Positions 13,801-26,330 of a DNA stretch of 64,000 nucleotides are shown piece after piece. A program made the translations under genes and the position numbers. The DNA is taken from positions 3,684,677 through 3,748,676 of the forward strand of contig VWZX01001666.1 of NCBI GenBank assembly GCA_013399015.1. The letters are read 5' to 3'. Position 1 is the stretch's first letter; every line of letters begins with the position of its first letter. The stretch is from Galbula dea (Eukaryota > Chordata > Aves > Piciformes > Galbulidae). Under the pieces are notes generated by a model. It was given only the letters and a program-made list of their open reading frames with translations. It made no database searches and was not told the DNA's origin.

Positions 13801-14503
13801 CCAAATTAATGTATCCTTGGAATATGCCATGACTGATGAGCCCCTAAAAAGTGCTGCATCTGACACTTTTGGACTGCTGTGTTGCATTATTTAATCCTTA
13901 GAGATGAAAATAAAATATCATAGAACTAGACTAAAGAAATCAGCAGTAGCTTAGATAAAAGTGATCATGATTTGCTTCTGTTTGCTATATATAATCAAAA
14001 TTAAGTCCAGATCAGTAATATGTTTACTTGATGGATTGGAAGAGCCAGTTTTGCAAAGCTGAATATGATTATGAGCTAAATCAGTTGGGAGAAAGAAATT
14101 AGACAGGAAATGTAGATAATAACTGGCAAGTGTTTAAAAACATTTTACCAGAGGTTTTTAAAAAGAAAAAAGCTGGGCTAGCCTAAATGTTGGCTTCTAT
14201 AGAAAAAGCATTTGTGCAGAAAAAAAAAGGCATTCATTAGAAATCATGAGTATTTGACAGAAGATAGGAACTACAGAAAATTGATAAGGCTGGAAGCAAG
14301 CAGTAAGTTTTTCCTTCAGAGTTAAGGATAACAAGAAAGATGTTTGGGTTTGACTCCACAGAATTGTAGCCATGTCAATAATATATGCAAAGATGTCTAT
14401 GTTCTGTAAATAAATCTGGTCTCTGTATGAAGAACAATCAAGCAAAATCAGTTCTGTCATAAGAATACAATGCAATGTTGTTCATTCCAGCTGTAAATCA
14501 GGA
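10833..14503. other. Unique AT-rich DNA, no gene recognised
   Basis: Short overlapping frames at 11.19-11.50 kb and 11.79-12.14 kb lie on opposite strands and shadow each other. Sequence around 12.6-13.1 kb and 13.9-14.1 kb is notably AT-rich. No exon-like, RNA or repeat signature was recognised. Confidence 0.55.
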
Positions 14504-14520
14504 GAATTCTGTGATTCTGT
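14504..14520 (+). mobile_element. Possible remnant of a CR1 terminal octamer repeat
   Basis: Two consecutive near-copies of ATTCTGTG, the terminal repeat of CR1, occur on the plus strand. The preceding bases do not clearly match the CR1 3' block, so this may be chance or a heavily eroded tail. Confidence 0.3.
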
Positions 14521-14540
14521 GTTTAATGTAGTTTAATGTA
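14521..14540. repeat. 10-bp tandem duplication
   Basis: Two exact copies of GTTTAATGTA in tandem. Confidence 0.9.
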
Positions 14541-17452
14541 ATTAACTCTAAGCAAAATGTTTCAACAGTAACAATAAGTTTTGATTAACCTTCCTGAAAA
14601 ACTCTGTCTTTTAACTGTCCATAGGAAGTAAACAAAGGCAAATGTGGCTAGGCATGTATAAGACAAGATGGGCCAGCAAACCATGATCCTTCCAAGACTG
14701 CAAAGTGCCTGTGAACAAAACAGAGCACTGGCACTAGAAAGATTCAGTGTTTGGCAGAGCCCATACAGATGTGAATAACCCTCCATGCAGAAGAAAGCAC
14801 CTTTGAAAAGTGGATCCTACACCTTTTGTAGCAACACTTTTAAAGTCCCCTGAAATTGTAAGTTTGGGGGTTAATTTCAAATATCCTTTTTCCATATGAA
14901 TATTTAAACCTGGTTTAGCTGACTTTGAAGCAGAGAAAGGCTTTAGTGAGCCTGGTACCCTGTTCATGGAGGAACCTTCAGTGCAAAGAGGTTTTCTGTA
15001 TTAACAGAATTCTGAAAAGGTAAACTAACTCCTAACCAGGTAACCCAGCTAATAATTGGGACAACTTGCTAACTGGGTTGGGTTAAGTGTGTGTAACATT
15101 GCTATTGATTTATGACTATCAGGTTCATAGGTTATTTAGATTGTTCAAGTTAGTGTTTTTTCCCCAGCTTTCAATTGAACATTTTGAATCAGGTGTTCAA
15201 TGGATTGATCAATACTAAGTACAATAGGTCTCTGTACTGCTCCATAAACAAAGCTGATTTTTATAGCATTGCTGTGATTTAAACCTTTAACACTTTAAAC
15301 CATTCTGCAGCATTCTTGCCATGTAACCATATGCTCCTCTTCACTTTCCTTAATGCACATCAGATTGTGACTTAGCAATATGCAGGGCAATGAAACCTGC
15401 TGTGTGCCCAGAGGGCCTGATCCTGCCAGCCTGTATGCACAGCTGCATGCAGGTAAATGACTACTCTGATCCCAGTGAAGCTGTTCACATACATAACCCT
15501 GTTAAGGTGAATTAGTTGTAAGGGAAGAACTGATGCTTGAACATTGAGCTTTGTGTTTAGCTTTTCTAACACTCAGATGCCATGGGGAGAAGCAGATCTT
15601 AATCAGTGATGTGACTCATGTGGCTTGTACAATCTCTCCTCTTGTCAAACTCCCTTCTCCCCAGAAAACCTTTGCAGCCTGCTCCCCACTTCATGACTGT
15701 AGATATCAGGCAGAAAAGGGTTGGAGACTGCTCGTGTCCATGTGCCAGCTGAATTTAATGCCTGGTTCAAGGAGAAGGAGATGAATGTCAGGAGAAGAGT
15801 GAAATGCAGACACAGCCCTGAAGGCTCCTCAGTTTGAAAAGCCCTGCTGGATGGCAAACTCTTGTTCTCCATCATAGCATTTGAGTGAAGCCAGCAGACA
15901 CATCATCCCCCATTGTATGAGCTGGCTCAGTGTTGCCTTATGAATTAGCAACCACAATGCTTTAAAAGGTCTGGAGAATGAAAACCTCAAATTGGCTTTT
16001 GTGAAGAACCTCCTTCTCATTGCTGTTTGGAGTGCAGATGGCAGAGCAAGCAAAGCTCTTCTGATTTGAAACCAGAGTTACTCTCATACAGGAGCTGAAA
16101 AAGGCTCACAGTATTTCCTCAGCACCAAATCACTGACCTCCTGTTCACACATACACACCCATCAGGGTTGTTCTTGAGTAAGTGCTGCTGGTTTGGCTGA
16201 CCTTTGCTGGAGATTTGTCTATATCCCTCAGGCACATGAGAAGCTTGTAGGGATAACTAATGCAGTCAACACATGGAAGAATTTACTATCTTACCCTGAG
16301 GCAAGTAGCATATCCTTCTTAAGCACTTAAATAACTACAAATGTTTTCAACCTGGTGTTAGTATAAAATGATATCAAAAATAAGCAGTCCTCATTTCTTT
16401 AAAAAAAAGTAGGAAAGGAAGGGAAGAGGTAGCTCTCTGAGGGATCACCACAATCCACCTTTCATCTCACACTCTCAAAAGACATAGAAAATGTGAAGCA
16501 GTTGCAAATGTCTCAAAAAGCAAGTGAAATGATTACCACAGGCTGGGATCTTTTAATATCTGTTGAGCCAAGTGTCACAGACTCCACACATTTATGCATT
16601 TAAAGCAGCTTTAACTGGTATACATAAATGCATGTCATTGAGCAGTGACAGAAGAATCAGGCAAGTATTTTCACTTGCAAAAGTATCTGCCTCTTGTTTT
16701 GCTATTCCACCTCAAAAAAGTGCCCTATTCAGCATCACAGACACAGGCTCCTGAGTACCTTTCTCTGGCATCAGTCCCTGTGGATCAGCCTCTCTGAGCA
16801 AAGGAGAATCATTTGAGAAGAGGTCAAGTTTGTCTCTGGCCTCAGAGCCTGTAATTTGAAGAAACAGCTTTCTTCTGGCTTTACACCATCAAAACCTGTG
16901 AAAAGGAAATGAATCTTATTTTGATTTCTGCAAGAAACTGGGGATTATGAAGATTATTTCCTGATACATTATAAGGAGAAATGCTCAGTTTGTTATGTAA
17001 TGTAGTTATCTGAAATTGTAGCCAGATAAAAGGCTCCCATCTCTTAGTCATCAGACCCAGAAACAGCTATGATTTAACAAACTGAAAATGAAAAAGAAAT
17101 TTCTCTTGTGAAGCTACCCTCATAAAATAATATCATGTTATGAGAAGTTGCTGTAACACAGCCATAGCATTAATAGCAGAGCTCTGTGTGTCTGGAATGA
17201 GATTTTACCTGAAATTTATGCAGTAAATGAAAAGAATCATTAAAAAAATATTACAAGCTATTAGGAGAACAGTCTTTCCAAGTAATTTTTATATAGCCAT
17301 CTTCTTCTTTTACAAACTCATTGTACATTCTGAGGGAAAGTTGCCAGACAACCAAGAAGCAGCTTAGTATCACGAGGAAAGAAAATATTTCTGCTGATGA
17401 CTTGGACAACTGAAACCAATGGCCTGGGTGAGGCCCAGTGTAGCCCCTCAGG
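14541..17452. other. Unique DNA, no gene recognised
   Basis: No gene is supported. Frames of 60-77 codons at 14.56-16.05 kb resemble nothing known. A phrase near 15410 ('GGGCCTGATCCTGCC') resembles the edge of a widespread palindromic amniote repeat, but the rest does not follow, so it is not called separately. Confidence 0.55.
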
Positions 17453-17482
17453 CACTGTAAAACTGGACACTGTAAAACTGAG
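17453..17482. repeat. 15-bp tandem duplication
   Basis: Two tandem copies of CACTGTAAAACTG followed by GA or AG: one at 17453-17467 and one at 17468-17482. They differ only at the last two bases. Confidence 0.9.
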
Positions 17483-18013
17483 TCACATCCCTGCAGAACT
17501 GCAGGTCATGGTAGATCTTCTCATGGCAATAGCAATGTTCACTTCACTCTGTCAGAAAAGATTAGCTGATGATGACATAGCCATTTGATCATTGCCAGTG
17601 TCCTTATCTTAACTTGTTTGGAAGGAGTTAGGATGCTCCTAGAGCTGCATTTCCACAGGTGCTGCTTTTTAGTAGTGTTTAGCACAATGAGCTTCCCTTC
17701 AACTCTTAAAGATCAAAGGCACTACAGTTCTGATACTAATGATGCTGATGATCATGCATATGTTGCATTTCACTCAGGAACTAGTTGCTAGACTGTCACT
17801 AGTACCAGTAACAGATGGGAAAAAAGAGAAATTTCCATGTACTCTGGTTTGAATATCCTTCCTACAGAAAGCTGTCTGCAGGCTCCCTGTCAGAGTTCTG
17901 CTAACCAACTCATAAGCAAAGGTGGCATATCATTAAAGTCACTGGTGTTCTAGTTGGCTTTTTGTACCTCAAAACAATACCAGTGTTTCATTACTTAGAA
18001 TTGATTGATGACA
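17483..18013. other. Unique DNA, nothing recognised
   Basis: Frames at 17397-17588 and 17585-17791 are short and anonymous. No repeat was recognised. Confidence 0.5.
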
Positions 18014-18235
18014 GCCAACAAATCTTCACTAAGTGCAAATCCCACCTGACAAACTTGGTGGCCTTCTTTGACAGGGTTACAGCACTGACTGATAAGACAT
18101 GAGCAACAGGCATCATCTGCTTGGAGTTGTGCAAACACTGTCCAGCATGACATTCTTGTCTCTAAAGTCAAGACACATGAATATGTTGCACAGACAACTC
18201 CAGATGAAAGTGGTTTATAAAAATCTGAAAACCTC
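18014..18235 (+). mobile_element. CR1 LINE internal fragment: fossil reverse transcriptase (motif A region)
   Basis: The plus strand translates from 18025 as FTKCKSHLTNLVAFFDRVTA, which parallels the CR1 reverse-transcriptase segment preceding motif A. After an in-frame stop (TGA) the frame resumes as ATGIICLELCKH, at the position where an intact CR1 has a 'DFCKAFDTV'-like motif A. The catalytic aspartate is a glutamate here and further stops follow, so the piece is dead. Both the 5' and 3' parts of the element are missing, so this is an internal remnant rather than a simple 5'-truncated insertion. Identification rests on the translated similarity, and the ends are approximate. Confidence 0.75.
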
Positions 18236-21140
18236 CTTCTTGATCAAAATTTGAATAAATAATAATGTCTACTGATTTAAAAATTCACAGTCTAGCCTCT
18301 TTAAAAGCTTTTGTACAAAATAACTTCAGCCCCTCAACTTGTTCATGAAGTTCATTTTTTATTGTTCAGCCATGTCCCTAAAAAAAATCCCAGCAAAACC
18401 ATTAACCAAATGTTAGGCCAGCCTGTGTCCAGATGGTGATTGTGAAGTTCTGCAACAGTGCTCTGTTTGAAACTCTTCATTTTTAAGGCACCAATGTTAA
18501 GAAGCAACTGTCCTGCAATATCTCAAATCTAGTGAGGTCTGTTACAAATTTCCCCTCTCCGCACTGGAACGAAAGGCTCAGCACTGCACTTCAAGGATCT
18601 GAATTCCATAGCCAGGCAGCTTAATTTGCCAATTCACTTGATCCATAAAACATAGTCTACACACATGGACCATATTATGGGCATTTCAAAGGTGAGTGAA
18701 AAAGAGCAGTCTAGTGTATAAGGAACATAGGATGCAGACATATACTGCAAAGCTTTTCCTAAAGGAGCACCAAAATTAACCCACCACACTACCAAAGACT
18801 CTTGATCAGATATTAAATGACCCAGAGTCAAGCATAAGCAAGGTCAGCTGTGCTGAAATTCAGTGCAGTAGAAAGGCCTCTGCTCCAGAAAAAGAAAAAG
18901 GAAAAAAAAGAAAGAAGAATAAAAAAAGCAGCCTGTGAAATGAAATGAGACATTAGCATTTAGACACAGACAAAACAGCCTGGGATAAAAGCCTGCTTTA
19001 AGTTTATGGCAGCTTCATACAGAAAACATACAGAAAACTGAAGAGTCTGTTTTAAATACACACCAGAAAGCTGAAAGATCAGAGAAGCTCACTTTATAAT
19101 GGTATTTTCATGAAAACAAAAATATTCCCAATTCAAAAAACAGATGGAAAAAATCCTCAAGACTATTTCAGTTAGAAAGTGAACAGCAACTCAGAATTAA
19201 AATTAAGAAATATGAAGATAGATATTACTGCTTTATGAACAGCATTGAAAAGGTTTGAGAAAAGAAGTCACTGCTAAGACAGCACCTGTGGTAAACAATT
19301 CTAGATTGTCTGCAGAGCACTGGTGATAGGGAAGAACCACAAACTTGCTGAACCCAGCTCAACCTCTTATTAAGAGATGGACTGGTTTGAGAACTGTACA
19401 GCAAATGTATTGATTTGTTTTCTGGTAAGAATATTTCAATCCCTGTTTCCCACATGGATTGCCTCCTGCAATGGAAATGTTACCTTTTCACACATACAGT
19501 GCAGAGAGCTCAAAGATGGTCATGAAAATCAAGCTGAGGTTTCTCTTAGTGTCCAGCTTTTCCAAACTTGGATAGGCAACCATATGCTCAGATGCTAATC
19601 AAGTCTTCCTTTTTCCACAGGAGGCTGCTTAGAGAAATAGATGGTCACAGGATTTCTGCTATGCTGCTTAGGGAAGAGGGAACAGATGGAGGAAATTGAA
19701 TTCCCAGGGCCTATGGCTGCAAGGGGATTTCCCCATGTCACTTAAGTCTTTGAAATAAGGGAAGAAAGTTTCCCAAACTGTGGAAAGCAAATCTTTTCTC
19801 CTTACTAACTTTTGTATTTATTTAAAAGAACTCTTTCAGCAGAGAAAAAAGTTCTCTGCAGCAAAAATAACAACTGCCCCAGATCTGTGGAGGAGTCCCA
19901 TAGTGTACATTGTGGTTGTCCTGACAATTTCCTCTTCAGCTAAACCACAAAATGATGCCAACCACAATAGAGCATATTATTCTGATGTTGGCACTTACAT
20001 GTGGAGAATATTAACTGCTCTCCTTTATTGATTAATTGAACCTCTTAATGCCATTAGGGAAAGGGTTGTAGATTCCTGCTGAATGGGACAGGCAGGTGGC
20101 ACACGGGGCTTAGAAATCACCCAGCTTGCAGGGGCTTCAGCAGCTGTGTAACTGTGCAGGTGTGGAGCACAGTAGAGGTTAATTGTGGTGTTGGTCACGT
20201 GAACACAAATACATAAACAGTGCTTCTTTGAAGAAAACAAACTGATTTTGACCATGATAAATATAGTTATTATTGATGACATCTGCCTGATGGATCAAAG
20301 CATCTCTCTTGAACCCAAGAAAGCCAACAGAACTTGATAAGGTAGCTGAGGGTTCAACAGCACAAAGACCTCAGGCAAGTATGGCAGTCCTGAGGTGATG
20401 GGATGACGTCTAGGGACATGGTAGTCCACTCTGACCAGCCTCCTGCCAGGCAAGGCTGCTGTTTCTTTCACTGTGGGCAGCTATAATTGCAAGTGTTGAG
20501 GGTGCAGCCAGGAGTGGGCTGTATGTAACTCAAGAGGTACCAAAGAATTATTTTTAAAGCCACGGGCCCTGTTTCTCTTCTCTCTTCTGCCCTCTGATTT
20601 CCAGCTGATCTCTGAAAGAGTAGACAAAGATAACCTTTAAATTGTGAATTAAGCCATGACAGAAGAAAAAATGACCCAAGTAGTGCTGGGATCCTTTTGG
20701 CTACCGAAGCAGTTAGCTGCTCTTTGGTTGACTCAGCTTAAATGAGTAAAAAAATGTTTGCATTTATTTTAGGAAAACATCAAAGCTGCATCCTTACAAT
20801 CCTGACTGTAGCCTCTAGGTATTGCAGTAGTTCCTGCAAGAGTAGTTGCTTTTTAATCTGGCTGAGCCAATAACTCTGGTTTTACTCCTTGAAATACAAG
20901 TCTAGCTTCTCTGGCCTTTCTTCCTCCATCCTATTCTGTCACAGAGTAAAAGGCAGTTGCATCCCTGAACCTAAAGCTTGTAGTTTAAAGTTCTTGCTCA
21001 GACTAATTTCTTTGCAAGTTCCAGGTTCCATTGTGGAGCTGGAAGTGGATGGAGGGAGATTTGGTTGCATTATAAATACATCTGCAGAAGGAGGGTTGTT
21101 GAGAATTAGGTATCATTAAGATAAAATCTCTCCACTGTCT
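18236..21140. other. Unique DNA, no gene recognised
   Basis: It contains a 33-base pure purine run (18887-18919, A-rich). Short frames at 19.2-20.3 kb and 20.9-21.1 kb have no recognisable product. No repeat family was recognised. Confidence 0.5.
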
Positions 21141-21720
21141 TTTGACAAGCATCTTCTCACCTGATCTGCTCCAGCCCTACAGAAACTGTCCAGGCCCTCT
21201 GAAAGGATGGGACAGGTTGCAAGCTGCATCAAATCAGAGATGTGAACTGGAGTTACAGCCCCTTCCTCAGCAAGTGCCTCAAGGCACTTCATTTCCAGCA
21301 AAAACTCACTCTGCACAGGACCTCCTCACCTCCATCCCTACATTCTCCTGCTGCATGTGGAGAAAGCCCTGACACAAGTCCACAACCACGAGGTCCTGCA
21401 CACGCTCCCTTCACCCACCACTGTGCTCCAAACCCATGGAGGGGCAACCACGGGGCACAGCACAGGAGGTACACAGCCCCCTCCTGTCCCTCACAGAGCA
21501 GTGGGTCAGGGACTGAGGGAGAATCTCAGCACAGACAGGCAAATATTTCATGAAAGGTATCTAACCACGTGGCTGGCTCTACACACAGAGAATATTTCTC
21601 AGATTGCCCCTTCTGCAGCACAGCCTGGCACAGAGGTATCCCCAGAGGATGCCCAGAAGGAGTGGACAGTCCCAGCTGGGCAGAGAAGGACTGCAGGGAT
21701 AAGAGACAGTGAGAGGTGAG
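21141..21720. other. Relatively GC-rich stretch with overlapping open frames, no product recognised
   Basis: This is one of the most GC-rich parts of the window. Three plus-strand frames overlap (21142-21372, 21242-21553 and 21357-21719, the last 120 codons), with a minus-strand frame at 21289-21474. All are rich in P, S, H, T and G, as random translation of C-rich DNA gives. No motif, signal peptide or family was recognised and there is no CpG island. It could be an old unrecognised repeat or an untranslated exon, and nothing seen decides between them. Confidence 0.4.
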
Positions 21721-24700
21721 AGCAATTCAGCTCCTTCTCTTGCACACTGACCCACTACACAGGAAAATTAACCTGCTCCATAAAAAGGCACATGAAAAAG
21801 GAGGAGGCTAAATTACCTTTTCACTTCCCAAATGAGGAGGGAGAGGCAAGACAAACTATGCTGCTCTCAGGTCCAATTCCTTCCTTCTATACTTCTCAGG
21901 GCAATGCAGTTCTATGTCTGCCTGATAGCTCAGTATAGCTCCAGGTAAGCAGTCATTAGTTTTCTTAGGAAATGCTCTAGCAGTAAGATACAAAAAGTGA
22001 ATGAAATTATAGAGTCATTAGTACTGATGAATATATATAGAGAGAAAGATGTATATGTGCACATCAAAATTATATGCACAGGGGTAAGTGCACTCACACA
22101 CATAGAGCTTCATAAAAATTGATAGATCTGGTGCCACTTTCTGTCAGAGTGGAATAGAAAGGATGAAAAGGAAAAGGGAGGAGTATACAAATTTAATAAG
22201 CTCAGACATAATTGTCATGAGTAAATGTTAATGCATAAGGATCAACTTTTTTTTCCTTTTTACTTCATACAAATTAAGAGGCTCTCTCTCAGAGAAAGAA
22301 TGACATCAGACATTGATAAATTTGACAGAAGTGAAAGGAAAAAAAAAATGGTTGCACTATTAGCAACACTCCTGAGGTGGTGTTGAACAGTGTCTTTGAT
22401 ACATCAGCCTTCAGTCTCTGAGCACATTCGTATTAACTCACATGTACAGCCAGAATTCAAATGAGCTGCTTCTTTAGATGCTGACTTTTAGCAGCAGTCC
22501 CACCAGACAGGCTGGAATCAAACTCACAGTTTCAGAGTGTAGTATGGTATAATTTTCTCAGTACAGTTTGTGCCTACTGACTCTCTCAGAAGATTAGAGA
22601 AAGAGGCAGCACACAGCAGATCGTTAAAGATCCACACAAGGCTGAACAGCACAAAAACCCCTCTTCAGTGAACACACTGCTCCAAGTACAGACACTTCTG
22701 TGCCAAGAGATGGGTGCAAGGCTGTGTATTTAATATTGCTGGAAACAGAGAGATGACAAATTGCTTGGAATGGATTCACTTAAAGGCAAACAAGGGGTAA
22801 CCATTGATGTCTGAATACCTCAGCTCTGTCTGCATGCTGGTGCACTGCCACAACATGGATGATGCTCTTTAGAGCCCTCCAAAAAACCACTGTGAAAACA
22901 GTGCTAACACACACCTGCAATGTGTATGTTTGTCTGGAAACATCATAGCCCTAGGGTAACTGTCCATGAATCTTCCAGTAAAGCCAGCATACCCAGGTGC
23001 ATCACATAGCTTAGGATTCACAGTGAGCTGAGAAATAAATATAAAGCTGAAGTCATGCATCTTTTTCTCATTAGCCCACTGCTTTTGAAAAGCAGACATG
23101 GAGAGGCTGAGTCTTTAAGATGCAAGTTAATGCTACTGACACACGTTTCTGAGCAGCTTCAAACAAAAAAACCAGAAAAAAACAACAAGAGAGGAAAAGA
23201 TTGGGGAAGTGGAAAAGGTGGCAGCCAGGAATGTATAAAGAGAAGAAACAGATATGAGTAAGAGTGTGTTAGATAGCAGGGATCTATTAGGGAAGGAAAA
23301 GAAAATGCAGAATGGAAAAGTAAATGACAATAAGAAATTATTAGCTAATTGGAGGCTATATCATATACCATACATATAAACATAAATATATCATATAAAA
23401 TATATACATCAGTCTCTTAGAAAATTTTATTTGGAAGCCTGGTTTTATAGAAATTTCAGTTATTCAGTGAAATTTCTGTAATAATGCCTGTTTTCAAGAG
23501 ACAACAGGAAAAGCAAACTTCTTTAACAAGAAGTCAAATATTCCATAATCTTTTTCTCCTTCTTTGCCCCATCAGCATGCAAGCACTCCCTTTGTGGACA
23601 CACAGACACAGAAATAAGACAGAAATATCTACCTTTCTGCTCACCACATAAGAAAACATCATTGGTTTCTTTTCTTTTTTTTTATCTGGTTTCATAGCAA
23701 AGGTTAAATATATTTGTTTAGGGTTTTCCTTTTAAAAATTTCAGTCTCCTTTTGGTAAGCAACTGTAGGACATCAGCTATATATTTCCATAATTTTTTTC
23801 AGGTGTCAATCATAAGACTACTGAAAACTTAATTTGCATATATAGCCAAGATGATGAGTGCCAGTAACAAATGTTGGCTCTTATGTGTAAAAAACAAGCA
23901 TTGCATCCCACTCAAGACAGAGTTTTTACCATATCTACTGTATATTTGAATCTCTCAGTGCCTACTATCACAGCATGCCTAGCAGTTAAAGATAATTAAA
24001 GTGATAATACACCTGTTAACTGTGGGGATATTGTGCCTACTGTCAGACTGCTCAGAATAAGTAAAATAAACTGGCAGAGGGGTTGAGCAGACTGCATGTT
24101 CCTGCTGGCTAAGAGAAGCCTCATAACCTCATCCTGATGTCAGTGAAATAAAGCAAGAGTCCTCCTATTTTATAGAGTAGATCAACAGACCAACTATGTT
24201 ATTGATCACCTTCTTCTTCTTCATAACCAAGTGAGCCAATTTCCCTCTTCTTCACCCCTGTCTGAAGCAATTCCCTTTCCAATAACATTTCTCTTTATGG
24301 AAAGTACTCCAACTGTTTCCTTGTCCTCTAAATAGCTACTAAGTGCTTAACCCATCTTTCAGCTTCTCTTAAAGCAACCCAATGTCTGGAAGCCTGTTGT
24401 AGATGGGAGAGGAGCTTTCCCTCAGCCCATGTTCTCACCATCATCAACATGGGTATCTAAAGAGCATATTGCTTCTGAATGATAGAAATGCTGGATCTAT
24501 TCAAAAACCACAGACAAGCAAGAAAGAAACCATTGAAGAGCTCCTGCTTCTACAAAGCAATGTGTTTACTGTAAGGACAGAGATGTTGCATTTAACTGGC
24601 AATGACCACTTTGATTCAGAGCTGGCAATAAGCTGCAACAACAAATACATCCAAGTGTTTCACTCATCTGTGGCTGCTCATTTTCCTCCTACTGCAGATA

Positions 24701-26089
24701 TCCACTCTTTGCATGTGTCCAGTGGCTAGAAGCCAAGAAACTCATTTTACACTGGTAATTCATTGCCAATCAGTGCTAATCTGTAGGGGAAAACATCTAT
24801 AGCTCTAGCACAAAGAGAATCAGATCTGTTTGGCTGAGTTAGTGGTGACTGTCCACTGCTGAGCACAGGTCCACAAGCTCCTCCATTGCACTCACCTGGA
24901 GGTTCACTCCCTGCCTGCAAGTGACTTCACACCAAGAGCCAACAAGACAATGGTGCTTTTTGAGACCTGGACACATAAAATAAAAGTGAGGAATGAATTC
25001 TGGTGCTATTTGCACTGATTTCACTATTCACATCTCTCAGAACAGCAGTCACAGGTTTCCTGCTGCAAAGCCTGTGGGAGGCTGTTGTGGTCCTACTGAG
25101 ACCTACTCAGCTGAAAAGAAATAATTGTGAGAGCTTTGTGAGGGAGGTACACATCATGCCAGGTTTGCTTTGAATTCATGGCACTTGGATCTCTTTTGGG
25201 CAGATATCCATCCCTCCAGCATTTTACATGGACAATGATTAGGAGCAAAAATTGTATACTGCAGTCCACAAACACAACCCTAGAAAATGCAGCTTCTCTG
25301 CAAAACTACTGTAGACTGGGGAGGGGATGGAGACAGACTCCCCAACCTCAGTGAAATCAAACAATGCATGGCTTTGAAAACCTGGGAAAGGGGCTCAAAC
25401 AACAAACTGATTTTACTTCCTGCAAAATAAGGCCTATGTTATTGCTGCAAAACTCCTCTTCTGGCATTCTCCTGTAGGCTTTGAGCTGTGTGCTTCTGTG
25501 TGATGCAGTAAAGAAGCAGTTAAGCTCCCCTGCAAGAGGGTGCTCTGCCCATGCCAGAGCTCTCCTGAGCAGAAGCACTGGGGTGAGGAAGAGCCAAGGC
25601 AGAGCTGGGCTGTGGGTGCTCCTACTCCTGCATCCCACTCCCCAGCTGAGGGACCCATTTCCAGTTGAGGTTGCTGGGGCGCGTCTCAGCTCACCTTGAT
25701 GGATCCATAGGGTGGTTATTCAAATGAGATATTGTCCCAGTCTCAGCTGGAATGTCTGTGTGACAGCATTTCCCACTCACTCCTGAGTTTTCTATTTTTT
25801 TTTTATCCATGAAAAATAAGACAGCATGAGCCTCTGAGAGGCCTGGCTGTAAAATAAAGGTCTGCATTAAAGCCAGCTACGAAAAACTAGCTTCCTGACA
25901 AGCAGTCATTATTTTGAGACGCATCCATCTCTCTGGTTACATGCCAGACTCTGAAAAACAATCCCATACAAACAGCAACATTAGGGGAATCTTAAGGTTG
26001 AAATTTAAGCACTAAAAAGACAGAGTGCACCTCAGGAAAAGCTAGATTAGCTACCTTATCTCTGCCTGCAAGCATACACGCAATATTAC
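21721..26089. other. Unique DNA, no gene recognised
   Basis: It includes AT-rich low-complexity stretches at about 22030-22060 and 23365-23410 (TATA/ATAA-rich). Frames at 24403-24729 (108 codons) and 25357-25699 on both strands match nothing I know. No RNA or repeat was recognised. Confidence 0.5.
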
Positions 26090-26330
26090 AGCCCTTAATT
26101 AAACAGACATGTTTTCTCTCTGACAGAATGTATCAGATGGTCTTCTAGATTTTCTGTGTTTAGCATATATTAACAATTTGTCTCTTTACTGCATGTCCAT
26201 CATTTAATTAGCATAAAAGCCCCCAAGCCCTCTGTTGGCTTGGTTGTCTTTATAGTACATGCACTTATCTCAAAGGTACTTATTTGAATAATTTCATCAG
26301 TGCAGATGTACAATGCATTCAACAAGACAC
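26090..26330. promoter_or_regulatory. Candidate conserved regulatory stretch rich in homeodomain cores
   Basis: TTAATTAA at 26095-26102 and TAATTA at 26205-26210 are homeodomain-type cores. AACAAT at 26172-26177 is a SOX-type core. The sequence lacks recognisable repeats. This is a motif-level suggestion only, because such AT-rich cores are common by chance in AT-rich DNA. There is no coding frame of note apart from an anonymous 64-codon one starting at 26313. Confidence 0.25.

Noticed and set aside
14504..14520. Full CR1 3' end
   Set aside because: Only the terminal octamer pair is visible and the preceding CR1 block is not, so it is listed only as a possible remnant.
21242..21719. Overlapping P/S/H-rich frames of 103 and 120 codons
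   Set aside because: Several frames are open at once because the DNA is C-rich. No motif or family was seen in any.
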